Positions 17,298 through 25,843 of a DNA stretch of 64,000 nt are shown here, one piece after another. A program made the position numbers and the translations under genes. Numbering within the stretch: position 1 is the stretch's first letter; every line of letters begins with the position of its first letter. Location: NCBI RefSeq assembly GCF_023822045.1, contig NZ_CP084712.1, forward strand, positions 496,001-560,000. The letters are read 5' to 3'. This stretch comes from Sphingopyxis sp. USTB-05 (GTDB taxonomy: Bacteria; Pseudomonadota; Alphaproteobacteria; Sphingomonadales; Sphingomonadaceae). The notes under the pieces were generated by a model. The model did not search any database, had not been told where the DNA came from, and was given only the letters and a program-made list of their open reading frames with translations.

Positions 17298-18082
17298 GCG
17301 AGCTGCTGGTCGAACGCCGCGGCGCGGTCGAGATTGCGACACTCAACCGACCTGAACGGCTCAATGCGCTGAACGAGGGGCTGGTCGACGCGCTCAACGC
17401 CTATTTCGGGGGGCTTGCCGACCGCACCGACGTCCGCGTCGTTGTCCTGCGCGGCGCGGGGCGCGGTTTCTGCGCGGGGCTCGACATTCAGGAAGACCGG
17501 TCGTCGGACGAAACTCCGGTGCTTCGAACGCTGCGCACCCAGACCAGCATCGGCAATATCTATCGCAAGATGCGCGCGTGCCCGCAGCCGATCGTCACGC
17601 TTGGCCATGGCGCTGCCTGCGGTGGCGGGCTGTCGTTGCTGCTCGCTTCGGACGTCAGGTACGCGGCGCCGTCGTTCAAGGCGAACGCGGCCTATATCCG
17701 TATCGGCCTTGGCGGCTGCGACATGGCGTCGAGCTATTTTCTGCCGCGCCTCGTCGGCGCAAGCCTTGCGTCCGAGATGATCCTGACCGGCCGCTTCATC
17801 GACGCCGACCGCGCGCTGCGCGCGGGCCTCGTCAGCGAGATCGTCGAGGAAGAGGCGTTGCTCGATCGCGGTCTCGCGCTCGCCGACGAAATGCTGGCGA
17901 CGTCGCCCTATGGCTTGCGGCTGTCGAAACAGGCGCTCAATCTCAACATCGACGCGCCGAGCCTCGAAGCGGCGATGGCTATCGAGGACCGCCAGCAGGT
18001 GATCCTTTCGGCGACCGCAGACCATCGCGAGGCGCTCGCCGCCTTCCTCGAAAAACGCGCGCCGGAATATCGCGAACGTTAA
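17294..18082 (+). CDS. enoyl-CoA hydratase/isomerase family protein
   Basis: A crotonase-fold enzyme of 262 residues starting at GTG 17294 inside the SDR stop. Crotonase motifs are IATLNRPERLNALNE at the N-terminus, the oxyanion-hole loop GRGFCAGLDIQED, and the second oxyanion-hole segment HGAACGGGLSLLLASDVRYA. At the position of the usual catalytic Glu pair it has IRIGLGGCDMASSYFLPR, and neither Glu is present in its classical place. It may therefore be an isomerase, a dehalogenase-like or a C-C hydrolase variant rather than a standard hydratase. The operator-like palindrome before the SDR gene would control both. A role in acyl-CoA breakdown is inferred. Confidence 0.85.
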   Translation: MSELLVERRGAVEIATLNRPERLNALNEGLVDALNAYFGGLADRTDVRVVVLRGAGRGFCAGLDIQEDRSSDETPVLRTLRTQTSIGNIYRKMRACPQPIVTLGHGAACGGGLSLLLASDVRYAAPSFKANAAYIRIGLGGCDMASSYFLPRLVGASLASEMILTGRFIDADRALRAGLVSEIVEEEALLDRGLALADEMLATSPYGLRLSKQALNLNIDAPSLEAAMAIEDRQQVILSATADHREALAAFLEKRAPEYRER

Positions 18083-18122
18083 GGTTAAAGACCTGTGTAT
18101 CGCCCCCATTGACTCGGCAATA

Positions 18123-18143
18123 TATTGACATAGTAAGTGTCAC
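18123..18143. promoter_or_regulatory. TetR-type operator in front of sulfatase 1
   Basis: TATTGACA-N6-GTGTCAC, an interrupted palindrome (TGACA-N7-TGTCA) 46 bases before the start of sulfatase 1. It matches the site at 21577-21597 (read on the other strand) at 17 of 21 positions. A possible promoter overlaps it: TTGACT (18109-18114), 16 bases, then TAGTAA (18131-18136). A bound repressor would block it. Confidence 0.7.
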
Positions 18144-18189
18144 ATCCCGAGGGGGTGGGAGTGATGGCAGTGCGCAGGAGGACCACTAA

Positions 18190-20031
18190 ATGCCGGGTCG
18201 CTTAGGCGGGTCCCGGCGTGCTGCCATCATCGCAATCGGCGCCCTGACCGCCTTGGCGCCCGCGCAGGCGCAACCCGTCAAACCGGTGCCGAAGCACCCA
18301 AATATCGTCATCCTGCTCGCCGACGATTGGGGCTTCTCCGACGTGGGCTCTTTCGGCTCCGAAATCGCGACGCCGAACATCGACGCGCTCGCAAATGCAG
18401 GGACGCGCTTTTCCAATTTCCACGTCGCGGGGTCCTGCTCGCCGACGCGCGCGATGCTCCAGACGGGGGTGATGAACCACCGCAACGGCCTCGGCAACAT
18501 GCCCGAGACGATCCCCGACGAACATCGTGGCAAGCCGGGCTACGACACGGTCATGAACCTTCGCGTCGTGACGATCGCGCAGTTGCTCAAGGCCGCGGGC
18601 TACCGCACTTACCTCACCGGCAAATGGCATCTCGGCAGCGATGCCAAGCGGCTGCCGCATGCACGCGGCTACGACCGTGCCTATAGCCTTGCCGATGCCG
18701 GCGCCGACAATTTCGAACAACGCCCGATCGAGGGCATGTACGACACCGCCGCCTGGACCGAGAATGGCAGGCCGGCGACCCTGCCCAAGGATTATTATTC
18801 GTCGCATTTCGTCGTGCAGCGGATGATCGATTATATCGAGGCCGACCGCAAAAGCGGCAAACCCTTCCTCGCGTCGATCAACTTCCTTGCCAACCATATC
18901 CCGGTGCAGGCGCCCGACAGCGACATCGCGCGCTATTCGGCTATGTACAAAGACGGCTGGACCGCGCTCCGCGAAGCGCGGGCGAAGCGGGCCGCGGCGC
19001 TCGGCATCGTCCCCGCGGGCATGCCGATCGTGACGATGGCGACAACCCCCGACTGGCAGAAACTCGACGCCGAAGAGCGCGCCGCTGCCGTGCGCGTGAT
19101 GCAGGCTTATGGCGGTATGGCGACCGCGATGGATCGTGAGGTCGGACGTCTCGTCGCTCACCTTAAAGCCACGGGCGATTACGAGAATACGATCTTCGTC
19201 TTCCTCTCGGACAATGGTGCCGAGCCGACCAATCCGTTCAGCAGCCTGCGCAACCGGCTGTTCCTCGGTATGCAATATGACCTCGCGACCGCCAATATCG
19301 GCCGGCGCGGTAGCTTTGCCGCGATCGGGCCGGGCTGGGCGAGCGCTGCAGCATCGCCCCTGTCGGGATATAAATTCAGCGCGACCGAGGGCGGCCTGCG
19401 GGTGCCGCTCATCATCGCATGGCCGGGGCACGCCGGCATTCGCGCGGGGACGATCAACGACGGTCTTGCTCATGTCACCGACATCTTGCCGACGCTGACC
19501 GAGCTTGCGGGCGTACCGGGCCATGGCGGAAGCTGGCAGGGTAAGGCGGTCGAGCCTGTCACTGGGCGCAGCCTCGTGCCGATGCTGCAGGGCGGAGCGG
19601 GCAGCGTCCATGGCGACACGCCGCTCGGCTATGAACTGTCAGGCAATGCGGCGCTGTTTCGCGGCGATTACAAGCTGGTGCGCAACCTTGCGCCGACCGG
19701 CGACGGCAAATGGCGGCTTTACGATCTCAAGACCGACCCCGGGGAAACGCGCGATCTTGCCGCCGCCGAGCCCGACCGGTTCACCGCGATGATGGCCGAT
19801 TATCGCGCCTATGCGAAAGCGAATGGTGTGCTCGACATGCCCGCGGGCTACACGGCCGACGAGCAGATAAACGCCTATGCCTTCGAACATCAGGGCAAGC
19901 CGCGGTTGATCCGCCTCGGCCTGTGGGTCGGCGGGATCGCCGTGCTGCTGTCAGCCCTTGTCTGGCACTGGCGCCGCCGGCGCCGGGCGCGCCGTGTCGA
20001 TCAGGCGAAACCCGATATGGTCGGTGCCTAG
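18190..20031 (+). CDS. arylsulfatase-like sulfatase 1, membrane-anchored
   Basis: A sulfate-ester hydrolase of 613 residues. The start is supported by AGGAGG upstream. A signal peptide ends near ALAPAQAQ, so it is exported. The alkaline-phosphatase-fold sulfatase core includes NIVILLADDWGFSDVG with metal-binding Asp pairs, then CSPTR (Cys83), the site that must be oxidised to formylglycine. Also present are YLTGKWHLG and FLSDNGAEP. After the catalytic domain the C-terminus has one hydrophobic helix (LGLWVGGIAVLLSALVWHW) followed by RRRRRARR, so the enzyme should be tethered to the inner membrane and face the periplasm. The substrate is unknown. The last 81 bases overlap the convergent sulfatase-activator gene. 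Confidence 0.92.
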   Translation: MPGRLGGSRRAAIIAIGALTALAPAQAQPVKPVPKHPNIVILLADDWGFSDVGSFGSEIATPNIDALANAGTRFSNFHVAGSCSPTRAMLQTGVMNHRNGLGNMPETIPDEHRGKPGYDTVMNLRVVTIAQLLKAAGYRTYLTGKWHLGSDAKRLPHARGYDRAYSLADAGADNFEQRPIEGMYDTAAWTENGRPATLPKDYYSSHFVVQRMIDYIEADRKSGKPFLASINFLANHIPVQAPDSDIARYSAMYKDGWTALREARAKRAAALGIVPAGMPIVTMATTPDWQKLDAEERAAAVRVMQAYGGMATAMDREVGRLVAHLKATGDYENTIFVFLSDNGAEPTNPFSSLRNRLFLGMQYDLATANIGRRGSFAAIGPGWASAAASPLSGYKFSATEGGLRVPLIIAWPGHAGIRAGTINDGLAHVTDILPTLTELAGVPGHGGSWQGKAVEPVTGRSLVPMLQGGAGSVHGDTPLGYELSGNAALFRGDYKLVRNLAPTGDGKWRLYDLKTDPGETRDLAAAEPDRFTAMMADYRAYAKANGVLDMPAGYTADEQINAYAFEHQGKPRLIRLGLWVGGIAVLLSALVWHWRRRRRARRVDQAKPDMVGA

Positions 20032-20889
20032 GCCTCGTTCCTGGAACTGGCGCGCCGCAGGACGATAGCGCGCGCAATAATTGGCTGCGCACAGAAAGCT
20101 GCCGCCCTTGATGACATTATTCTCACCGCCCGCCTTGCTCGTCGTCCATTCCCATACATTGCCGATCAAATCGTGGACGCCATGCTCGTCGGCGGGAAAG
20201 CAGGCGACCGGCGCACGGCTGGTAAAGCCGTCGGTGCCCATGTCGCGGACCGGGAAGCTGCCCTGATAATAGTTGGCGCGGGGTTTGCCGTCCTTGCCGA
20301 CCGGAACGTTACGATCGGCTCCGCCGGTCGCCGCGGCTAGCTCCCATTGCTCCTCGCTCGGCAGCGTTCTGCCCTTCCACTTGGCGTAGGCGAGTGCATC
20401 ATCATAGCCGATTTGCACCACCGGATCGCGGTCGCGTCCGTCGATGTTCGTCTCGGGCCCCGCCGGATGTCGCCACTCAGCGCCGACGACCCAGCGCCAC
20501 CAGTTCGGATTGCCGTCGTTCGGCGCGGTGAACACCGCCGACCCGGGGATCAGCATCTCGGGCGGAGCGCCCGGCAGTTTCGGCGGATCCTGCTCGGCGA
20601 GCGTCTTATATCCCGTTGCCTTCACAAATTCGGCGAACTCGGCGTTCGTGACCTCGTGCGTCGCAATCCAGAAACCCGCGACAGTGACATCGCGCGCCGG
20701 CCCTTCCTCGGGCAATTGCGCGTCGGCGCCCATCGCGAAGGTCGCGCCCGGGATCCAGACATAATCCTGTGCCGGCATCGCCGGGCATTCGGGCGCCTTT
20801 GCTTCGGCGACCTTCGCGTCCTCCGCCCCGCCGCACGCGGCAAGCGCGCCGAGCAGTACCAGCGAGAGCAGAACCGATCCTTTCCGCAT
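19951..20889 (-). CDS. formylglycine-generating enzyme (sulfatase activator), lipoprotein
   Basis: A protein of 312 residues that oxidises the Cys of CxPxR motifs in sulfatases to formylglycine. The start ATG (20889) shares a base with the TetR stop (TGATG). Residues 1-19, MRKGSVLLSLVLLGALAAC, are a lipoprotein signal with lipobox LAAC. The FGE-sulfatase domain begins at VWIPGATFAMGAD and includes IATHEVTNAEFAEFV, GNVWEWTTSKAG and the active-site segment GGSFLCAANYCARYRP. Both copper-site cysteines (about 267 and 272) have the five-residue spacing of characterised FGEs. With both sulfatases exported, maturation seems to occur in the periplasm. The 3' end overlaps sulfatase 1 by 81 bases. Confidence 0.9.
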   Translation of the reverse strand: MRKGSVLLSLVLLGALAACGGAEDAKVAEAKAPECPAMPAQDYVWIPGATFAMGADAQLPEEGPARDVTVAGFWIATHEVTNAEFAEFVKATGYKTLAEQDPPKLPGAPPEMLIPGSAVFTAPNDGNPNWWRWVVGAEWRHPAGPETNIDGRDRDPVVQIGYDDALAYAKWKGRTLPSEEQWELAAATGGADRNVPVGKDGKPRANYYQGSFPVRDMGTDGFTSRAPVACFPADEHGVHDLIGNVWEWTTSKAGGENNVIKGGSFLCAANYCARYRPAARQFQERGLGTDHIGFRLIDTARPAPAAPVPDKG

Positions 20890-21515
20890 CAGGCGTCTTC
20901 GGCGATCGTCGCCATTATCGCCTCGACCATCTGGCCCATCACCGTTCCGGCTTCTTCGGCGGACAGGCTCTGATCGTGGCGCAGCGTGCGCCACGTGTGG
21001 AACGACAGCGCAGCACATAGCGCCTCGACTGCGATCCGATCGGTAAGCACCGAACCCGGAAGCAGGCGCAGGATGAGTTCGCGTTCGAGCATAACGACCC
21101 GGCTGTACTGGCCCATCAGGAAGGGCGACTGATAGCGTTTGATATTGGCGGCGAGCCGGAAGGGCAGGGTCGTCTCGAACACCCGGACGCGACGCCGAAC
21201 GAGTTCGCGGACATTGGCGCGCCAGGGCTGGTCGGGATAGGGCGCCATGACGATCGGCATCACGCGCTCGGTTATCATTCCGGTAATCTCGGAATAGAGC
21301 GCATCCATATCGTCGAAATGCCGGAATACGGTGCGCAGGCCGATGCCCGCTTCTTCGGCGACGCGCGCCGCGCTCGGCGACAGGTCGCCGGCAACGATCA
21401 ACTCCATCATCGCCTCGACAATGCGCTTGTGGCTCGACCGCCCACGCTCGCGCCGGCCGTCGACCCGATCGGCCTCGACCTTTTGCGCGTTCGATTTCCC
21501 TAACCCTGTCGCCAT
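20889..21515 (-). CDS. TetR-family regulator of the sulfatase module
   Basis: A DNA-binding repressor of 208 residues. The frame is open further upstream, but ATG 21515 (MATGLGKSNAQ) leaves the operator region free. The helix-turn-helix is DLSPSAARVAEEAGIGLRTVFRHFDDMDALY near residue 45, followed by an alpha-helical ligand domain. The gene is divergent from sulfatase 2, with an operator palindrome between them. The sulfatase activator follows it in a TGATG-coupled operon. The same palindrome precedes sulfatase 1, so this protein probably represses itself, the activator and both sulfatases until an unknown, perhaps hydrophobic, inducer is present. Confidence 0.88.
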   Translation of the reverse strand: MATGLGKSNAQKVEADRVDGRRERGRSSHKRIVEAMMELIVAGDLSPSAARVAEEAGIGLRTVFRHFDDMDALYSEITGMITERVMPIVMAPYPDQPWRANVRELVRRRVRVFETTLPFRLAANIKRYQSPFLMGQYSRVVMLERELILRLLPGSVLTDRIAVEALCAALSFHTWRTLRHDQSLSAEEAGTVMGQMVEAIMATIAEDA

Positions 21516-21576
21516 GGCGTCCCTGCTGGCCCGGCTTGACGCCGGGGTCAAACAATCTTGCGTATCGACCAATATA

Positions 21577-21597
21577 GTGACACATATAGTGTCAATA
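21577..21597. promoter_or_regulatory. TetR-type operator between tetR and sulfatase 2
   Basis: GTGACAC-N5-GTGTCAATA, a palindrome with 6-bp arms TGACAC/GTGTCA. It lies 61 bases before the tetR start and 39 bases before the sulfatase 2 start. Read on the minus strand it is TATTGACA-N6-GTGTCAC, the same frame as the site at 18123-18143. Confidence 0.75.
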
Positions 21598-21636
21598 GTT
21601 TCGATACAAGCCGACAGGACGCGATAGGGGACGAGG

Positions 21637-23271
21637 ATGAAGAAAAAATGGGTCGCACTCGGCGTGCTGGCTTTGGCAGGGGCTGGCGGATATTGGGCGT
21701 TCGAGGCGAATAAATACCGCATCCCGGGCATTCTTCAGGACTGGCGTGACCCCGTGCAGCCGAACCGCGTAGTCGCGTGGCAGCAGGGGCCTGCAAAGGC
21801 AGCCGACGGTAAACCTCCGCCGAATATCATCCTGATCGTCGCCGACGACCTTGGGTATAATGATATCAGCCTCAACGGCGGTGGTGTCGCGGACGGCGTG
21901 GTCAAGACGCCGAATATCGACGCGCTCGCGCACGAAGGCGTCAATTTTACCACCGCCTACGCCGCGAATGCGACCTGTTCGCCGTCGCGTGCCGCGATGA
22001 TGACGGGGCGTTATCCGACGCGCTTCGGTTTTGAATATACCGCCGTGCCGGTCGAATTCGCCGAAAATCTCGCGCATGGAGAGGGCGTCGGCCCGCACCG
22101 CGCTATCTTTCACCGGGAGCTCATCACGCCCGACATTCCCGCCTATCCCGATATGGGCGTCCCCGCGAACGAAGTGACGATCGCCGAAGCGGTTAAGGCG
22201 GCAGGCTATCACACGCTCCACATCGGCAAATGGCACCTCGGCGAGGCGCCGAAGCTACAGCCGCAGGCGCAGGGCTTCGACGAAAGCCTTGCGATCCTTG
22301 CCGGTGCCGCAATGTTCCTGCCCGAAGACGACCCGGACAGCATCAACGCAAAGCTGCCGTGGGATCCGATCGACCGCTTCATCTGGGCGAACCTGCGCCA
22401 TGCCGTCACCTTCAACGGCAGCAAGCGTTTCCACCCCAAGGGCCATATGACCGACTATTTTGCCGACGAGGCGATCAAGGCGATCGAGGCGAATAAAAAT
22501 CGCCCGTTCTTCATGTATCTCGCGTTCAATGCCCCGCACACGCCGTTGCAGGCGACAAAAGCCGACTACGATAAGTTCCCGCAGATCAAGGATCACAAGA
22601 CGCGCGTCTATGGCGCGATGATCGCGCAGCTCGACCGCCGCATCGGCGACGTGATGGCGAAGCTGAAACAAGCGGGGATTGACGACAATACGCTCGTCAT
22701 CTTCACCAGCGACAATGGCGGCGCCTGGTACAATGGCATGCCCGACTTGAACGCACCGTTCCGCGGGTGGAAGGCGACCTTCTTCGAAGGCGGTATCCGC
22801 ACGCCGCTGTTCATGCGCTGGCCGGGCGCGATCGCACCGGGAACGCGGCGCGCCGACATGACCGGTCATCTCGACATCTTCTCGACGATCGCCGCCGCAG
22901 CGGGGGCGAAGTTGCCGGTGGGCCGGACGATCGACAGCGAGGATATCCTGGCCGGCCCCGCCAAACGCCCCGCCATGTTCTGGCGTTCGGGCGATTACCG
23001 CGCCGTGCGCGCGGGTGACTGGAAGCTGCAGGTGACGAAACGCCCCGACAAGGCCCGCCTCTATAACCTCGCGGTCGACCCGACCGAGCGCCACGATCTC
23101 GCAGCAAGCGATCCGCAGCGCGTCGCCACGCTCCGCGCGATGATCGAGGCACAGAACAAGGGTATGGCAAAGCCGATCTGGCCCGGTCTCATCGAAGGAC
23201 CGGTGCGTATCGACGTCCCGCTCGACGCGCCCTGGAAGGACGGGCAGGACTATATCTACTGGACGAACTGA
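21637..23271 (+). CDS. arylsulfatase-like sulfatase 2, N-terminally anchored
   Basis: A sulfatase of 544 residues. The N-terminus MKKKWVALGVLALAGAGGYW has positive residues then one hydrophobic helix, and no clear cleavage site. It is probably an uncleaved anchor with the enzyme in the periplasm. Motifs are NIILIVADDLGYNDIS (metal ligands), CSPSR with Cys114 as the formylglycine site, TLHIGKWHLGEAP, FNAPHTPLQA and FTSDNGG. It differs from sulfatase 1 in anchor position and in a long insert around residues 130-165, so the two are not simple duplicates. It is divergent from the TetR gene and likely controlled by the operator at 21577-21597. The substrate is unknown. Confidence 0.92.
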   Translation: MKKKWVALGVLALAGAGGYWAFEANKYRIPGILQDWRDPVQPNRVVAWQQGPAKAADGKPPPNIILIVADDLGYNDISLNGGGVADGVVKTPNIDALAHEGVNFTTAYAANATCSPSRAAMMTGRYPTRFGFEYTAVPVEFAENLAHGEGVGPHRAIFHRELITPDIPAYPDMGVPANEVTIAEAVKAAGYHTLHIGKWHLGEAPKLQPQAQGFDESLAILAGAAMFLPEDDPDSINAKLPWDPIDRFIWANLRHAVTFNGSKRFHPKGHMTDYFADEAIKAIEANKNRPFFMYLAFNAPHTPLQATKADYDKFPQIKDHKTRVYGAMIAQLDRRIGDVMAKLKQAGIDDNTLVIFTSDNGGAWYNGMPDLNAPFRGWKATFFEGGIRTPLFMRWPGAIAPGTRRADMTGHLDIFSTIAAAAGAKLPVGRTIDSEDILAGPAKRPAMFWRSGDYRAVRAGDWKLQVTKRPDKARLYNLAVDPTERHDLAASDPQRVATLRAMIEAQNKGMAKPIWPGLIEGPVRIDVPLDAPWKDGQDYIYWTN

Positions 23272-23276
23272 CGGGG

Positions 23277-23723
23277 TTAGCGTTCAACTTTTGTTGCTAG
23301 GATAACCGACGTTGTCGTGCGCTCGACTCCTTCGAGAAGGCCGATCTCGTCGATCAACTCGTTGAGCTGTGCGCCATCCTCGGCCTCCAACATCGCGATG
23401 ATGTCATATTCGCCGCTGATCGCGTGGATCGCCTGCACCAGCGCAAAGCTTGCGAGCGCCTGTTCGACTTCGCGGTGAAAGCGCGGCAGGGTCTTGATCA
23501 TCATATGCGCGCGCACGCGGCTCGCGGCAAAGGCGTTGCCAAGCCTTACCGTATAGCCCGCAACGACCTTCTCTTCCTCCAGCCGCGCGAGCCGCGAATA
23601 GATCGCCCCGCGCGACAGGCCGAGCTCCTTGGCGAGCTGTGCGATCGTTTGCCGCGCATCGTCGCGCAGCAGGGTGAGCAGTTTTTCGTCGGTCTCGTCG
23701 AGGTTGACGCCCGAGTGCGGCAT
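23277..23723 (-). CDS. Lrp/AsnC-family transcriptional regulator
   Basis: A DNA-binding protein of 148 residues, the normal size for the family. ATG 23723 shares one base with the stop of the upstream peptidase gene (TGATG), so the two are translationally coupled. The N-terminal winged helix contains LDETDEKLLTLLRDDARQT and ELGLSRGAIYSRLARLEEE. The C-terminal RAM ligand domain includes IHAISGEYDIIAMLEAED. Lrp proteins sense amino acids. Coupling to a cyanophycinase/isoaspartyl-peptidase fusion suggests that aspartate, arginine or a beta-aspartyl dipeptide is the effector. It may act on the divergent promoter region at 25661-25843. Confidence 0.9.
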   Translation of the reverse strand: MPHSGVNLDETDEKLLTLLRDDARQTIAQLAKELGLSRGAIYSRLARLEEEKVVAGYTVRLGNAFAASRVRAHMMIKTLPRFHREVEQALASFALVQAIHAISGEYDIIAMLEAEDGAQLNELIDEIGLLEGVERTTTSVILATKVER

Positions 23724-25660
23724 CAGTCGGCCAGCTTCTCGTCGGCAAAGATCGCGATCTGTGGTGTCCCCCCGGCGCTCATCCGCCCTCGATACATGCC
23801 AAGGTCGTTGATGGCAAAGGCGGGGCGCCCATCGGGGCCCATCGCGATCAGCCCGCCGTCGCCGCCGATCGCGCCGACCGCATCGATCGTGCCCTGTGCG
23901 GCGTCCTTCAGGCTTTCGCCCTTCCACGCGACGCGGTCGCACACCTGCCGCGCGGCGCTCTCGCGAATGAAATATTCGCCCGATCCGGTCGCCGACACGG
24001 CGCATTGCCCATTCTTGGCATAGGTGCCGGCGCCGATTATCGGCGAGTCGCCTATGCGGCCCCAGCGTTTGCCTGTCATCCCGCCGGTCGAGGTCGCGGC
24101 CGCCAAATTTCCTTCGGCGTCGAGCGCGACCGCGCCAACGGTGCCGAAAAGATGCGTCGGATCGATCGCTGACACTTGCTTCTCGCGCCAGCGCAGCAGC
24201 CCCTGCCAGCGTTCCTCGGTGCGAAACCAGCTCGGATCGACTTGTTCGAGCCCGCGCTCGATCGAGAAACGGTCGGCGCCATCGCGCGCCAGCATCACGT
24301 GCGGGCTCTTGTCCATCACCGCGCGCGCCAGATCGATCGGATGCCGCGTGCGCGTCACGCCCGCGACCGCGCCGGCTTTCAGCGTCTTGCCGTCCATGAT
24401 CGCGGCATCCAGCTCATTCTTGCCCTCGGCAGTGAATACCGCGCCGCGCCCTGCATTGAACAACGGATTATCCTCGAGCACACGCACCGCCGCGGCGACC
24501 GCATCGAGCGCCGCACCACCCTTGTCGAGCACCGCGCCACCGGTGCGCAGCGCCTCGTCGAGCCCGGCGCGATACGCCTTCTCTTTTTCGGGCGAGAGCG
24601 TCTTTCGCTCGATCACCCCGGCACCGCCATGAATCGCAAGCGACCAGCGCGGCGCCTCGACGATCTCGCCGGCGCGCACGGCATAGTTGCGCACGAACAC
24701 CGGCGCATCGACTTGCCCCGAGGGCAGGTGGAGTACCGACCCGGGGCCGACTCCCGTCACCTTGACGCGAGGGGCATCGAGCGGCCCGCGCTGCGACAGG
24801 CCGCGCAGCCCTGCTCCGTCGACCACCCAGGCATAGCCGTCGGGCTCGGTTGCATAGATACGCGCGCTGCCGTTGGGTTCGACTGCGAGTGCCGCGCTCT
24901 CGTCGACGCCAAGGCCCAGCATCGCGGGCTGGTCCGCCGGGCGTCCGACCTGTGCCTTGGCGACGAAGGCGAACAGGCGGCCGAGCCGTTCGCGTTCCTT
25001 GAAATGCGTATCGGTGACGACGCCCTTCAGCAGGGCGAAATGCAGGAAATCGCCCTCGATCGTGTTCGCAGGGCCGAACGGATCGGCGAGCGCTTCGGGG
25101 CTACGGATGCTTCCGTCGTCCATCGCGCCGTAAAGCTTCTCGCCCTGGATCGCCAGCCCGGCGCTGGTTCCCGCGAGCGGCTTACCCGCCGCCACATGCG
25201 CGTTGAGGATATCGCCCACCGGCGTGCCGCGCCAATAACGAACGTAACGGGCCTGATCGCCCCCCGCGATGAAGATGCCGTCGGCCTTCTTCAGCCGGTC
25301 GAGGATCTTCTTGTTCGTCGCTTGCGATCGGGCGTGGAAGACAAAGATTTCGGTCGACTGGATGCCGCCAATGTCGTGGAAAAATTCCTCGCCGATCTCT
25401 TTGCCATAGGACGCGCTGATCACGACGATATGGCCGTTCCCGGCTTTGCCGAAGAACCATTTCATCGCATCAATGTTGCGGTCCCCGCCGCCCATCAGCA
25501 GCAGGCCCCCCGACACCGGGCCCGGCGTCGGCGTGTTCAACTTGCCATAGACATAATGTTCATAGGGCTTTTCCTTGGCTTCCTTCGCTGCGGCGGGCGT
25601 GAGCGCAAGCCCCGTCGCGGCAATCAGAAGCCAAATTCCCCGCATCATAATCCGCAGCAT
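23723..25660 (-). CDS. secreted cyanophycinase / isoaspartyl peptidase fusion
   Basis: A two-domain hydrolase of 645 residues with a signal peptide (GIWLLIAATGLALTPAAA). Residues about 45-330 are a peptidase S51 (cyanophycinase-like) domain with GGDQARY and the nucleophile elbow GTSAG (Ser166). Residues about 339-645 are an Ntn-hydrolase of the plant-type asparaginase / isoaspartyl peptidase family. That domain has LAIHGGAGVI, NPLFNAGRGAVF and HLFGTVGAVALD, with Thr507 as the autoprocessing nucleophile. Cyanophycinase cuts the Asp-Arg polymer into beta-Asp-Arg dipeptides and isoaspartyl dipeptidase splits them, so both steps would sit on one exported polypeptide. Self-cleavage at Thr507 would separate the domains. 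A divergent TBDR and a coupled Lrp regulator fit nutrient use. Confidence 0.88.
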   Translation of the reverse strand: MLRIMMRGIWLLIAATGLALTPAAAKEAKEKPYEHYVYGKLNTPTPGPVSGGLLLMGGGDRNIDAMKWFFGKAGNGHIVVISASYGKEIGEEFFHDIGGIQSTEIFVFHARSQATNKKILDRLKKADGIFIAGGDQARYVRYWRGTPVGDILNAHVAAGKPLAGTSAGLAIQGEKLYGAMDDGSIRSPEALADPFGPANTIEGDFLHFALLKGVVTDTHFKERERLGRLFAFVAKAQVGRPADQPAMLGLGVDESAALAVEPNGSARIYATEPDGYAWVVDGAGLRGLSQRGPLDAPRVKVTGVGPGSVLHLPSGQVDAPVFVRNYAVRAGEIVEAPRWSLAIHGGAGVIERKTLSPEKEKAYRAGLDEALRTGGAVLDKGGAALDAVAAAVRVLEDNPLFNAGRGAVFTAEGKNELDAAIMDGKTLKAGAVAGVTRTRHPIDLARAVMDKSPHVMLARDGADRFSIERGLEQVDPSWFRTEERWQGLLRWREKQVSAIDPTHLFGTVGAVALDAEGNLAAATSTGGMTGKRWGRIGDSPIIGAGTYAKNGQCAVSATGSGEYFIRESAARQVCDRVAWKGESLKDAAQGTIDAVGAIGGDGGLIAMGPDGRPAFAINDLGMYRGRMSAGGTPQIAIFADEKLAD

Positions 25661-25702
25661 CGATCTTCCCTCTGGCGGCCCCTTGAAAGCGAGACGTTAC
25701 AT

Positions 25703-25744
25703 AATGACAGCAGCAAATGACAATATGATTTCCCATTTTGTCAT
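25703..25744. promoter_or_regulatory. repeated AATGACA motifs in divergent promoter
   Basis: Between the peptidase fusion (minus) and the TBDR (plus), the AT-rich stretch has AATGACA at 25703-25709 and 25716-25722. An inverted TTGTCAT at 25738-25744 pairs with ATGACAA at 25717-25723 across 14 bases. This could be a site for the Lrp-type regulator encoded downstream of the fusion, but that is inference. Confidence 0.4.
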
Positions 25745-25843
25745 AGTGATTGAAATTATCTACGTTTTCTGGTCGAAAGGACGAAATATCCGGTGGGTTA
25801 GCGAACGGTTTCGATTCGTGCCTGGATGAACGAGGGGTAAAAA

